DNA from: Chrysomallon squamiferum
Taxonomy: Eukaryota > Mollusca > Gastropoda > Neomphalida > Peltospiridae
Assembly: GCA_012295275.1 (NCBI GenBank)
Contig: CM022669.1
Coordinates: forward strand, 6,899,989 to 6,963,988
DNA: 64,000 nt
Direction: 5' to 3'
Part shown: in pieces, positions 1 through 13,466 of the stretch
How positions within the stretch are numbered: the stretch's first letter is position 1
How the letters are laid out: the number at the start of each line of letters is the position of its first letter
The notes under the pieces: generated by a model
Databases searched by the model: none
What the model saw: only the letters and a program-made list of their open reading frames with translations
What the model was told of the DNA's origin: nothing
Translations under genes and position numbers: made by a program

Positions 1-235
1 TGTCACTGTCACAATCTGATATACAGATAATGCATTTTATAATTAAAACCAGTAAAATATATTAGAATCTGAAATTTATATCCCTGTGTGAATGTAATTT
101 TCAAACTAAAAAATAATTTCGTTGTTTTCAATTTACTTTACATACACGAACGCACACCTCGCACACATACATACATGCATATATAGTCATATACATTCTC
201 ACGTAAGCTTACACACACACGAGCAGATACAGACA

Positions 236-260
236 TCTTCATACATCCACACATACATTT

Positions 261-291
<31 letters not shown>

Positions 292-330
292 CACTCATAG
301 ATACATACATACACACATACATACATATAA
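236..330. repeat. (ACAT)n microsatellite
   Basis: Imperfect acatacat tandem tract just beyond the donor of the leftmost LRR exon. It explains the spurious Tyr/His/Ile-rich and Cys/Val-rich reading frames here. Confidence 0.9.
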
Positions 331-351
331 AATACTGAATATTTTACTTAC

Positions 352-571
352 CTTCAGTCCATTACATAAACTTGTGATACATTTCATTCTCATGTGATTC
401 CAACTCAGATCTAAACTTTCCAGAATGTCGTTTATCGCTAAAACAAAACAAATAAAAAACCCATTTTATATACAATTTTCAAGTTTCCTTACAAATATAA
501 TTTAAAAAAAAATTAATCTGAAAGCAATAATAATTAATATAAAATCAACAACAGAAACAACATCATCATCA

Positions 572-618
<47 letters not shown>

Positions 619-1235
619 TTATTAAATTAAATAGCAACAGCAGTAAATAAATAAATAAATAAGCAAACAAACAAACACATCAAATGAAATAAACTATTGT
701 ACCAATCAGGAGCTTTACGTAAAAGAAAATGTTAGTTCGAGTAACATGGACTTCAATCATATGTCGAATATGCTGCTTTTTGCTTTTAGCTGGATGACAT
801 TTGATACATGTTATTTTAGTTATTGCATTTATTTTCTATTTTTATTTATTAATTCTATTTCTGTCATGCGTTCCTTTCTTTTGTGTGTGTGTGTGTGTGT
901 GTGTGTACGTGTGTCTGACTAACATGCATTGATCTCTCTGTCTGTTTGTCTGTCTATTTGTTTAAAACAAGAATCACTTACTAAGAGCTTCTCCAAACGT
1001 CGAGCCGCAGATTTCTCCAAACTCGTTTTCAGCCAAGAATAGTTCTTTTAAATATCTGTTCTCCTAAATACAGTTTATTGTTGTGGTTATTATTTTTATT
1101 TTTGTCATCACTTCCATTATCATTATCATCATCAATAATTACCATCAATATTTTCATTATCAACATGATGATCAATAGTGTGATCACTTACTATTATTAT
1201 TATTATTATTATCATCATTATCATCATCATCATCA

Positions 1236-1266
<31 letters not shown>

Positions 1267-1571
1267 CATTACGTTTTAAACAGTTTCAACGGATCTCGAC
1301 AAATGACGTCATATCTGTTAAATGATGCGTCATGATTGTCTAAGTACGGTTTTTATTATCAGCAAAGGTTGGTTATCATTTTTAAATAAAAGTCACCTAT
1401 AAGTGTGTAAAATATACCACTGATTTAATTAGAATATCTAACAGTTTAACAAACGTCTTGATAGATTAATGAAGTAAATTATATTTAACTTACTTTTAAA
1501 ACTTCAGCAAATACTTCTGCATCTGAATCTCGAAAACCATTTCCTACAATATAGGTAATAGCTTAATAAAT

Positions 1572-1654
<83 letters not shown>

Positions 1655-2893
1655 GAATGAATAGTGAATAAAATACGAAAAGACGCACCAGATAAGTCTA
1701 AAGTTGTTATGAAGCGATTTTTCAGTAACAGAAAACAAACCATATTTGCTCCGGCACTGCCAAGATTGTTTCTTGCAAGGTTCTGAAATAAGATTAGACT
1801 AATTAGAAGATAATTATCAATTATTTTTTGCATATATAGAAATTCAAACTCAAGCCCATACATCCACATGCATTTTATTTATATAAACGTAAATATACAT
1901 AGAAGAGAGACAAGCATCAAAGACAGGCACACACACAGATATAGATATATATATATGTTTTCATATTTGATGAGGATTGGCACTTATTGTTTTATCTTGT
2001 TTTGTTGTTCTTTTTAATTGTTTTTATCTTGCTTTATCTTCTTTTTCTTTCTTTCTTTGTTTTATTTTACTCTTTTGTATTTTGGGCAGTTGTACTTACT
2101 AGATGTGACAAACAGATGTTATCAGTTAACATTTCAACAAGACTGCTCAAACCTGCAGGCCCGATAGAATTTCCTTCTAAATCCAGATAATTCAAAGTAG
2201 AATCCAACTATTAAAATAAATATAAAAGTAATTATATAAGTATGGTAAAGTATTCATTTAAAAAAAAAAAAACATACGAACATTTTTTTTTTCTCTCAGT
2301 TTGAAACAGATGGCAAAAATAGATAACGAAAAAGCAGAATTCAGAGATTAATTAAGAACTAATGGAAGCGTTTTGTTTCGAAACTGAAAAAAAAAAAAAA
2401 AAAAAAAAATATGTTCAGTACTTGTCATCTTCTAATTTCGAATTTTGATTATCAGTATCACAACGAGAAGGCTTCTACAAAATAATATCTTTCTAGAATA
2501 CAGGAAATCACTAAAACAATGACTAATCAAGAAGCTTTCCAGAGCCATATTAAAAAAAAAAAAAAAAATGTAATGAAAAGAGCTCTGTAACAAGCTGTCG
2601 TATATGGTCTGAACGGCACTTCACGTTACTTACAACGTTACGTCTTACCATTAGCGGGATGGCAAGCGCTCTCGCCCCTTTTTCACCCATTGAGTAGTAC
2701 TTGAGTACCAGTTCTGTTTTTGTTGGTTCACGAACAAAAGCACCTATAGGTGTCACTTTTAGTTTCTGACATTCTCGAGTATAAAGTCGCTTCTTAATGG
2801 CGTCCAAATCTGGCTTTTCTCGCGGATTGTCTTAAAATAATAAAATAATGATTAAAAATTAATATAATAATTATTTAATTATATATTTACCAA

Positions 2894-2939
<46 letters not shown>

Positions 2940-4097
2940 ATATATTCAAAGAAATGTTGCTAACATCTCTCTCATAAAATCATAACTGATTCTTTTAGTA
3001 AGCAAATTAAGATATTTTGAATAGTGTCAGTTAAATTTAATATTACAATCTTTTACTGTTGTATTAAATAAACTTCTTTTTTAATTCTCCTATTCTCCTA
3101 TCGTGTCTCGGGTCGGTACACGCGTACTTCTATAGAAAACGTACACGCCAAACAAAAATACGTTCCATTAGATATAACTGTGATTTAATTTTAAACAGTG
3201 GATACTAAACTTTGTATAGACATAATTTTATTAACTGGTAACTGTCGTCATATATTAATGGCATAATTTATATGGCGAAACTAATTAAATAAACTAGGAG
3301 TAGACTATTATGAATTAACAAAATGGCTGCCATGGTTCACTGCATGTTGGGAAGCTCATTGAAATTAGTGACGTCAATGAAAACAAACAAAAGGGATTGT
3401 TAGTATGTGCATTATTCGATGTAAACTGAATTATAAAGTTATTATACGTTTGGTGGATTTCTTTCGTGTATAAAATACTGGATACCTAAGGCCTATGATT
3501 GTTTTAGTTACCGGCGTACGAGGTTATTTGTAATTTCCAGTGTGAAGATTGAAGTCGGGCACCAACATTTATTTTTTTACATGTGTGCAAGTCTTTAATG
3601 ACCCCAAGCAACGACAAAGAAAAAACAGAAGAAAATGTTTACTGATGCGGCAAAAACTGTTGGCATAGACAGTAACAGAAACAGATACAGTTTTTGCAAA
3701 AGTGGTAGTTGCTGTAATGTCAGTAAACATAGTAGCAGTAATAGTAGTTTTTTTTTTTTTTTTTTATTATTGCATCATTAATATTAACGTTAGCTATTGA
3801 AGTAGGTGTAAAAGGAGGAAGTAGCGGAACAAAATAATCGCAATTTAAAATTAAACCCATTCGTCTTTGAAAAGCAACCGCACAACACCGTCATCATCAT
3901 CATCATCGGTTGGTCTTACCCCAGTCGTCGTCGTCGTCGTCTTCGACATCGTCGATGTCCGTAGAGAAGTACGACACGGTGGATTTCTTTCTTTCTATCT
4001 GAGTGAGAAACATCTCCTCGCTCTCCTCGGGTTTTGTCTGACGAGACACGCTCTTCCTCTGTTTCTCTCGGCTCGGGGACCTCACCCCATAGGCCTG
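352..4097 (-). CDS. LRRC74-like leucine-rich repeat protein (partial, 7 exons)
   Basis: Seven exons read on the minus strand with GT-AG borders and compatible phases: 4097-3920, 2830-2649, 2207-2100, 1782-1689, 1543-1494, 1063-982 and 437-352. The first is very acidic (a run of Asp codons just before its donor). The second carries a pre-repeat segment resembling LRRC74A/B, with a Cys-containing helix (RECQKLKVTPIG) and then GARALAIPL. Later exons encode ribonuclease-inhibitor-type LRRs, seen as LNYLDLEGNSIG, NLARNNLGSAGAN, TTLDLSG and LESLDLSWNHM. That family is a leucine-rich scaffold; a molecular role is not established from this sequence. The start codon was not found: the first exon listed begins at a good acceptor (tttttgcag), so an upstream exon is probable. 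The gene continues beyond the left edge. The introns are filled with microsatellites. LRR assignment is firm; LRRC74 rather than another RI-like LRR family is an inference from the pre-repeat segment. Confidence 0.8.
560..620. repeat. (ATC)n/(ATT)n microsatellite
   Basis: A catcat run followed by a long attatt run, in an intron of the LRRC74-like gene. Confidence 0.9.
1189..1266. repeat. (ATT)/(ATC) compound microsatellite
   Basis: Mixed tattat and catcat triplets in an intron. A second perfect CRE-like TGACGTCA lies just downstream at 1304-1311. Confidence 0.9.
1573..1651. repeat. (AG)n microsatellite
   Basis: About 78 bp of uninterrupted ag dinucleotide between two LRR exons of the minus-strand gene. 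In the sense direction it is a (CT)n pyrimidine tract. Confidence 0.95.
2895..2936. repeat. (AC)n microsatellite
   Basis: About 42 bp of perfect ac repeat in the large intron of the LRRC74-like gene. Confidence 0.95.
3318..3377. promoter_or_regulatory. Cluster of promoter-type motifs inside the LRRC74-like gene's intron
   Basis: A short stretch holds a YY1-like AAAATGGCTGCC (about 3319-3330), a ZNF143-like TGCATGTTGGGA (3341-3352) and a perfect palindromic CRE, TGACGTCA (3369-3376). The combination is typical of animal core promoters. It sits between the acidic exon and the first LRR exon, so it could be an internal promoter or the start of an undetected transcript. Only motif matches support this. 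Confidence 0.3.
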
Positions 4098-4189
4098 CTG
4101 CAAAAACAAGTATTACAGTAGAATACATTCTGTGTATAATAATGTTACGAGAGAGGAAACCCGCTGGTGCCACTACTGCCTCTGTATAG

Positions 4190-4870
4190 GTCACTACAGG
4201 CCTTATTTGGGTTACTGTTGCCAATACTTGAGTTACTGTTGCCTCTATTTCGGTTACTGCTGCCGTTATATGGGTTACTATTGCTGCTCTGTGGTTTACT
4301 TTTGCAGCTATATCAGTTACTATTGCTGCTATATGGGTTACTATTGCTGCTGTATGGGTTACTATTACTTCTATATGAGTTACTATTGCTGCTATATGGG
4401 TTACTATTACTTCTATATGGGTTACTATTGCTGCTATATGGGTTACTATTACTTCTATATGGGTTACTATTGTTGCTATATGGGTTACTATTTCTGCTAT
4501 ATGGGTTACTATTGCTGCTATATGGGTTACCACTGCTGCTGTATGTGTTACCATTGCTGTAATATAGGTTACTATTGCTGCTATATGGTTTACTATTGCC
4601 GCTATATCGGTTACTATTGCAATTACAAGGGTTTCTATTGCCAGTATATGGGTTACTATTGCCACTACATGTGTTATTATTGTCATTATATTTTGGGTTA
4701 TTATATCCACTAAACGGGTTATTACTGCCAGTATATGAATTACTATTGTCATTATATGGTTCATTATATCCACTAGATGAGTTACTATTGCCATTATTGG
4801 CACTACATGGGATGCTTTTGCCACAGTTTGAATTATTATTGCTACTATTACATGGTTTAGTACTGTCACT
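4190..4870. repeat. 21-bp minisatellite array
   Basis: About thirty tandem, diverged copies of a 21-bp unit (gggttactattgctgctatat and variants). Central copies are most alike; both ends are more diverged. Because the period is divisible by three, several frames stay open on both strands, giving 7-residue periodic products (for example IVTHIAA on minus, YYCCYMG on plus). These frames show no domain, so the array is annotated as repeat DNA. It lies directly upstream of the first recognised exon of the LRRC74-like gene. Confidence 0.9.
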
Positions 4871-4954
4871 ATATTGGCTACTTTTGCTAATACATTTTTA
4901 TGAATCTTCTTATAAACACAGAATATTAAAGCTGTGGTAACCCTATTTCGGATC

Positions 4955-4988
<34 letters not shown>

Positions 4989-6085
4989 AACGGGAAATAT
5001 TGTTGAAGTGTTTTGTTAATGAGGTATTTTAACAGTATTACTTGTTGTTGTGTTTTTTTCTTTCGTGACATGTGTTCGTATAGAGAGTAAACAAGATAAT
5101 TTGCGGTATAATGATTTCTTGAGTTTCAGAAAGTATATCAGGCTACAGCTACAAAAAAAGTTTTATCACACAACTAGGAAATATAATAGGTCTGTAATTT
5201 TCTTGAGCACTTTTTCAAAATTTTACGTTGCAGTTTTTTTGTTTTTTGGGGGTTTTATTTTTGTTGTTTTTTTTATCTTGACTTGACTACAGTTAATAAC
5301 CGCGTCACGGAATATGATAATACGTTTTCTTTAAACACTAAACTGAAATATTTACATGTAGATGAACATTAATATTGATATATTTAATATTAAATTTTCA
5401 TCTAAAACCCACACTTTTCGATATTACTAATGCTTTTAGCGCGAAATATTACAGGATCTGTCCTTCTCATTAACTTCATGGATTTATTCTCCATTCCAAC
5501 CACTGCCCTATTTCGGTTCGTCCGTGATTTTGTATTTTCTGCCTATGAATGCCGGAATGACAGTACTGGCTTTCTGTTCGTGTTTCTTCATAATAAAAAA
5601 ACAACAACATCATGACTGACATTTAAAACGTACGCTTGGAAGCAGAAATAAATGGTTTAATCTTATTTTTGTATACTTCCATGTTACTGTTCTATTATGT
5701 TGGGAAATCTAACGTCACGTAGCAAAATAAAACCAAATGAAAAATAATATAAAAATAAATGAAATATAATAATGACATAACGGTTTGTTTGTTGTTTGTT
5801 ATTATTACATTATCTGTCAAAATCAGGATTTGTAAGATATTTTGATAAATATACGGTATGTAAATACATTAAAAAGACATGCAAACAGAAAACTAAATTA
5901 ATTTTAAACTTTCTAGCAGTAGTAGTGGTAGTTGTTGTTGTTGTATTAGTAGTAATAGTAATAGTAGTAGTAGTATTAATAGTAGTAATACAAGTAAACT
6001 AGTAATAATAATAATACATTTAGTAGTAGCGGCAGCAGTTGCAGTAGAAGCAGAACTTGTAGTAACATATACTATATATTGGCTT

Positions 6086-6162
<77 letters not shown>

Positions 6163-7039
6163 CGTCATCATTATAATCAATGTTATATACATCTATGTGT
6201 AAAATCTATGATTATGAATCGCCTTAAATTGGTTATAGTACTGACATTTTGAATCAGCAAAGATTGGTGTTCTCAACATATATAAAACAATGAATTCAAA
6301 CATATATTAATAAAAATTGAAAAAAAAAAAAACTAAATTAAACAAGTAAATGATTATAAAATATTTAAAAATACGTAAAAAATTGAGTATGTTTACTAAT
6401 ACAACTTGCGATACACTTTAAATCTTTAACGAAAACAAAATTAACAAATAAAATCAAATACATGAAACAAATCTGTGATATTTCGGAAACTAATTAAAGA
6501 AATAAAATTTTAAAATGTCTTACCATATTACCGGACAACACTCTTTTACATTCCATCAGTGAGGTACTTTTAACAGTATCAAAAAAAAAAATAAATAAAT
6601 AAATAAACGTTTTAAAAATATATATATAAAAAAAAAATCCTAGGTTGAGTACTGAAACTCAAGTTAATAATGGATATATATGTGTGTATATAGAGTATTA
6701 TTACACACTACATACACAAAACACAATGGTTCCGTTGAGTCTTGATATAAACAATGTTACTGTTTGTAACCACTGGGCTTAAGAAGAAAAAAAAAAAATC
6801 ATCATGTTAATAAAGGTATCAAATGAACCAGAACTTCATTTTTTTTTCTCAAATATACAGTTACCTTTATGATTCAAATTCAGAGAATTAAAGTCAGTGA
6901 TATATTACTATTTAAATTTTTTTTTTTTTATTGTTTACCCTTTGTGTTATCGAACCCTTCGAAGCTAAAATTGTCTTTGTAATATATGTAATGTGTCACA
7001 TATTTCTGTTTTATCATGTCACATATATATATGTATCTT

Positions 7040-7223
<184 letters not shown>

Positions 7224-7858
7224 AATATGTAAAAATATAGTGAATTGTTCCATTTTTATATTATTTTAGATATTTTTAAAATTTTATTATTATCATTATT
7301 ATTGTTGTTATTGTTATTATTATTATTATTATTACTATTATTACTATTATTATTATTGTTAATTCTTTTATTTAATTTTATTTTCTTTCGTTTGAAATAG
7401 TCATAATTTTATTAATATTAATAAATTCGAAATTCTATATTAATTTTAACAAAAACGTAATTTTATAACATAAAATAAAGAGAATGTAAAGGAACCCTGC
7501 TTCGCAGGGTAAGATTGTGGTTAATAACACTGGATATTGGATTACAGAGGTAAAGACAGCGAAGCTATCTGAATGATCAGTCCTGAGTACAAATACATAG
7601 ATAATAGATATGTACCTTTACACGTTTAATATTTAACACCATGTCAGTTCTTTCACCTCAAAGGCTTCCACATTTGTTTAATGTTTAGACGTTAGTGACT
7701 TGATTTTATAAAGGATGGTGTATATTTACCAACAATAGTAGATATTTACGTTTAGCATACCTTTAAGATGCATCACAAACACATGTATGTACGTACACAT
7801 GGACAGAAAGAATAAGGACGGAAAGCACTGCCATATTCACACAGCAATTATTATTATT

Positions 7859-7972
7859 ATTAGTAGTAGTAGTAGTAGTAGTAGCAGCAGCAGTAGTAGT
7901 AGTTGTAATAGTAGCAAGCAGCAGCAGCAGTAGTAGTAGTAGTAGCAGTAGTAGTAGTAGTAGTAGTAGTAA

Positions 7973-8065
<93 letters not shown>

Positions 8066-8081
8066 CAGCAGTAGTAGTAGT
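7859..8081. repeat. (AGT)n trinucleotide tract
   Basis: About 220 bp of agt/tag triplets with scattered agc variants; the 3' half is almost perfect. Confidence 0.95.
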
Positions 8082-8140
8082 ATTGATTTACTGATTGATT
8101 TAATTTTATTTTATTTAAATTAGCATATTATTCTTATTAT

Positions 8141-8201
8141 TATTATGTTAGGGTTAACTGGGTTTTTGTTTGATTTGTTGTTATTTTATACCCTTTTTAA
8201 A

Positions 8202-8243
<42 letters not shown>

Positions 8244-8256
8244 TATTATTTTATTT

Positions 8257-8295
<39 letters not shown>

Positions 8296-8851
8296 GTACA
8301 TTACTGGTTATATTCCTCTTTTTTTTTTTTTTCTTGTTTTCTTTCTTTGTCTCTTGTTTTATGTCCTTTGTTCAAAATACACATCTTGAAAAAACTATGG
8401 GTTTTTTTTTTTTTTTTTTTTTAACCTGTCATTAAAAGCTGAATATCACTTTCTTTCAGATAATTTTATAGCATGTCTATATAATTTAATATAACATAAA
8501 AGAAATTCTTTTTTTTTTTTTTCACAGTATCTGTTAAACGAAAATCTTACTTTCAAAGTCCAATATAAATTTCTTTTTTTTTTTTTTTTTTTTTTTTTTC
8601 TTGTATAAGTTCTGCTCGTTGTAGTGTCCGTTGTCGTAATATTTACAGAGGTGAAGTTTCTAAGACAACCATTCCATAAATCAACACCGGCAAAGACCAT
8701 GAATATTCATTTCGAAAAATCAATAAATAATGGATTAAAAGTACGAGTTGTTTTCTGCCTCGAGTATGTAGAATTCTATGTTGGTTTTTTTTTTGTTTTT
8801 TGGGGTGGTTTTTTTTAGGGTTTTTTAAATTTGTTTTTAATTAATTTTCAT

Positions 8852-8889
<38 letters not shown>

Positions 8890-11800
8890 CGTGCTACTAG
8901 CATTACTAAAATAGTATATAGCTACAGTTGTGATTAGCGTACCAGACTGAAGAACAGTTAAAATCCCGTAACTGTAAAAAAAAATTATTCTGTTATTTCG
9001 TTAAATGTTTTTATTCACTTATTCTTATTCGTGACGAATATGTTATATTACAGTATTTATTATAAACATAATAAATAAATAAATAAATAAATAAATAGAT
9101 AAATAAATATTGCTATGTTATAAAATGTTCAAGATTCCACCCACAAAACCTGTTTCCTGACATCTATGTTTGATCGATATTTACAACTTGTAGACTATAA
9201 CAGAATATACCTACAAAAAGTAATCAGTCTTGCCATGAATTTCCTCTGGAAAGAAAATAAAATTTAAATATTTAAATTATTGTGTATTCAATTTCTGTAA
9301 TCTTCCTATTTTTTTATTAATTTATTTTTATCTTTTTTTTTTTAAAAATTAATCGAGGGTTGAGTGGTGTTGCTTTCGATCTGAGTATGTGTGTGTATGT
9401 CTTTGTGTGAATGTTTTCTTTTAACAAATTATATCCAGCAGAATGATTCACTCCAATTGACCTTTAGAATTTAACATAATCGCCCTTCGTTTGCTGTCAT
9501 TAAATAAATAAAAAATTCACATGTAAATAATATATAATAGATAAATATAATATATATTAAATATTATTTTTTAAACAAAGAACACAGATAAAAATATATA
9601 AACATTAAATTATCTTGGGTGTAACGCAGATCTTATCTAAAAGACTGTATAAACAAAGTGCACATAAACAATTCTGGGTTTGCATATTAATTGTATGAAT
9701 CATACAGTTCACACACCAACAGTTTAAGAAATTACAACACAACAGAAACACAAGTGAATAATACTGTATTCATAAATTAAATGTGATTACAAACAGTACA
9801 TAATAAAACTGCACTTATAATGATGTATATATATATATAAATCTGTGTAAAATTAATAAGCTTACATTTCAGTACTTTAAATACATTTTAAATGTAAATG
9901 GTGTACTTGCCTCAAAAAAGCTAAATGATAATATAAATGGTAGTGGTCAGTAGTAGCTGTTGTAGTAGTAATAATAGTAGTAGTAGTAGCAGTAGAAGCA
10001 GTGATAGTAAAAGTAGCAGTAAACAGAACTAATGGTAATAAAGGTAGTAGTAATAATAGTAATAAAGTAGAAGCAGTTGTAGAACTAGTAGCAATGGTGT
10101 TTTTATTTAATAATAATAATTATAAAGTATATGTTTATTCTGTGTAGTATGAATACTCAACATATGAATATAAAGACTATCAGTTGTACACTTGATATAA
10201 ACTGTACATGATGTGCAAATTAATATGCAAGTAACAAAATACATAACAAACTAGTTAACAGAACAAAGGACATAGCAATAACAATTGATTCAGATGTTAC
10301 AGACTGGCCCCTTATTTAAAACATTTAAAACATGGTATCAAAACTGTGTTATCATTTCAAAAGTTTATAATGGTTTGAGTTACATTTCAGAAATTACACT
10401 GGTTAAACATTAAATTTACTTGTTATTATGTAAATTTAGGGTTATTATTCTTAGATATTACTGATGATATAAATGAACATTGATACATCCACACACATTT
10501 CATACATGCACAAAAACACATATAAACACACACACACACACACACACAAATTTATGCACAACATACACATAAATTAATAATGGCCTCCAAATAAAGAGTC
10601 TCAAAGGGATAAAAAGAAAAAATAATAAAAATTAAATTATAGTTTTTCTTTCTTGATTTTTTTTTTTAAACAAAAAATAAAATATTCACTTTAAACATTT
10701 TATGACATTCCCTTCACCATTCCTGCTGTTTGAACCTGAATTCAATACAGTTAAGAACAAAAAAAGTTCTACTTTGGGTCAATCAACATTTCATGTGACA
10801 GTGAGTTTTTTAATGTTGTTTTTTAAGCACTGTTTTTTTAATGCCACTTTGATGTTTGAGTTTTAAAAAACTTTTTTTTTTTAAATTGCATACTGGCATT
10901 TCAAGCAAAAAACATTTTATACTTTGATATTTAATCTAGTTAGAAGGTCAAGTTTCATCTCAAATTAAAAAAAATAAAATAAAAAATAATTGTTTTTACG
11001 ACCTTTTCCATAAGGTTTTTTTTCAATAATTGAAGATAACAGCTGCAGATCAACTATAGATCAACAATATACATTTAAACTAAATTGTATTAACAAAGAT
11101 TTAAGATGTTTGATTAAATACTGTGAGAAGAAATTCTGACTGACTTTATACAGACATAAGAAAATATAAGTACTGCACACTGTAATTTAGAATGTTTTAT
11201 TTTATAAATTTGTTTTTTATTTAACTGCTGTACCTTTTGTTTTTTGTTTTGTGCTTTTAAAAAGAGTAAGACAAAGGTAACATTTATAGATAAAAATTAC
11301 ATCATTGATATTTATTTTAAGAGCAAGATTTAGTCTAAGTAAACATTAATCTAGGGGACAGTAGGAAGCACTATTTGATATATGTGGTTTGTTAATTCTA
11401 AATTTCTTTCAATTTTTGCCTACGTTGTTTGTAATTATGTACACAGGGTTACTTAAAGTGTTTTGATAATTCATTATTATTATTATTATTATTATACATT
11501 TTGAAACAAGAATGAAAAATAATGTTAACAACAGAAAAACAAATTGTATGCTGCTGTAATTTCCACTTAGGTAAATAATAATATATATGTAAATACTCAT
11601 GCACCATTTCAGTAGTTTTAAAGAAACAAATCAAAAGTGCGAAAGTTTAAAACTACTGAAAGGTATAACAAAATTAATTTTAAAAATTATTATTCAGTAA
11701 ATACAACTTTAAAAAAGGCAAGAATAAAAATTGCAGTGACAAAGAAATAAGTTTCTTAAAAAAGAATGAAAAATTAACATTGCAAAAACACTTTTTATTT

Positions 11801-13466
11801 TTGATTTAAATGAAGACTGATACACATGGTAAAATAAAGTTCAAGACAAAATGTAGCTCAGAGAGTTACTGTATTGAATGAACCAGACTAGAGCAGTACA
11901 GTAGCACCAAATTAAGCTGACAAGTTCAAAAGAGGGGCAGGAATTTAGCACCAAGTGGGTTGACAGAACCTTCAGAAATAGAGAAAGTGCAAAGAATGGA
12001 TTGCCACTGAAGAGAAAATCTAACACCAAAAACATAAACCTAGAAATGCAATAAAGTTTCTTCAAGTAACATTTTAAAATTTTGAAGATTTATGCAACTT
12101 TTTATGTTGTTTCTTTTTTCCTTTGTTTGTATATTCTATTCTTTTTTTTTCCCCTGTCTATTTTCGTTCAGATTTTTTAACCCTCACCATGTATCAATAG
12201 CTAAGAAAACCTCAAAACAGGTTGAATGTATAACAGTGTACAAATTCTAACAATAATAAAAATAACAATTCAATAAATAATCTTCTCAAAAGGTATTTAA
12301 AATCTCCAGAATACAAGTTATAATATCCTGTTTTTAATCTTATATTTTAACAAATACATAATTGGTATTATTGGTTTAAAAATGTATATAGAATTTAAAA
12401 AAAAACTACCTAAAACAGGCAAGATAAAATCAAAAATAATATTAAAACTTTAATATTTAAATAAATGTCATAACTGTGTATCTAAATTGGATAAAAAAAA
12501 TAAAATAAAAAAAAAATTGTGTTCAAATATTCTTCAAGAGAATGTAAAGGTCTAAAAAAATAATAGTTTTTTGTGTTTCTTTTTTGACTCTAACCTTTGC
12601 ACTTAATATTTTATATAATAACTTTAAAATTTTGATTATAACTCATAAAAGACCACAAGCAATTATATTTCATAAAATGTTGTTAACAAAAGATTTACTG
12701 ATGTAAACTTCAGGTGACAATGATGTGTGTAAAAAGCAGCTGAAGTGGAAAACAAAAGCCAAAGCAATATTATAAAAGGCCAAAATGATATCAGCCTGCA
12801 AATTATTTTCAAGTAATGGACCTAATTTCTGCAGTTTTGACATAAGAAAATTAATACTTTCAAAAATTAATACTTTCTTTTCAGTCCAAAAATGCTGAGT
12901 GTAATTTATATGAATTTTATTCCAACATTTTTTTATTCGATTTGGCATGCTGGGATATTTTTATAATTTGTTTTATTCTTTACATAAAATCTCAGTGAGT
13001 CTATGTTATTATCATATCATGAGTGACTTTAAAGATTATTGTAGTGTATTGCATCATTATATTTACCAACAGCATTTACACATACACACACATACATACA
13101 TTTACCAATATATGCTGTGAGTAAACACAATTTCTGCAGTAATTTTTCAACTTTTTGTTTCATAATAATTTGTCTGTTGAAAGAATAACCGATATAAATG
13201 AATTTGTTCAAAGGGGCATAACTCTTATCAGACTATATCTATCTTGTCACTTCAAATTTGATCAACTAAAATGTTTTATATAGTTACATTTGTCCAATAT
13301 TCAGTACTGCTGAGAAAAATAAAAATAAAATCACCAAACATTTTCACATCACAAATATTGAAGGCTGTCCCAGTTTCTGCACCAGTCAAAATACAAACAT
13401 ACTGTGGAAGCTTGCAACTAATTCTGACACTAAATTTGTAATAAATTTACATTAGTGAAATATTAG
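8141..13466. other. Intergenic region, probable long 3' UTR of the methyltransferase gene at its right end
   Basis: No coding exon is supported. Left part: ATT triplets, poly-T runs (about 8250-8293, 8403-8422, 8573-8599) and a (GT)n tract near 8860. Middle: AAAT repeats (about 9070-9110), imperfect AGT triplets (9960-10090) and AC repeats (10525-10548). The right part, ending at the methyltransferase stop codon (13467), is calmer AT-rich sequence with several minus-strand AATAAA hexamers and may be transcribed as 3' UTR. A gggcataactc motif at 13214 resembles motifs in other repeats of this window. Confidence 0.45.

Noticed and set aside
3916-4869. Longest minus-strand open frame (317 codons)
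   Set aside because: It is created by the 21-bp minisatellite and then runs through the acidic exon in the wrong frame. The exon's true frame is fixed by splicing to the LRR exons.
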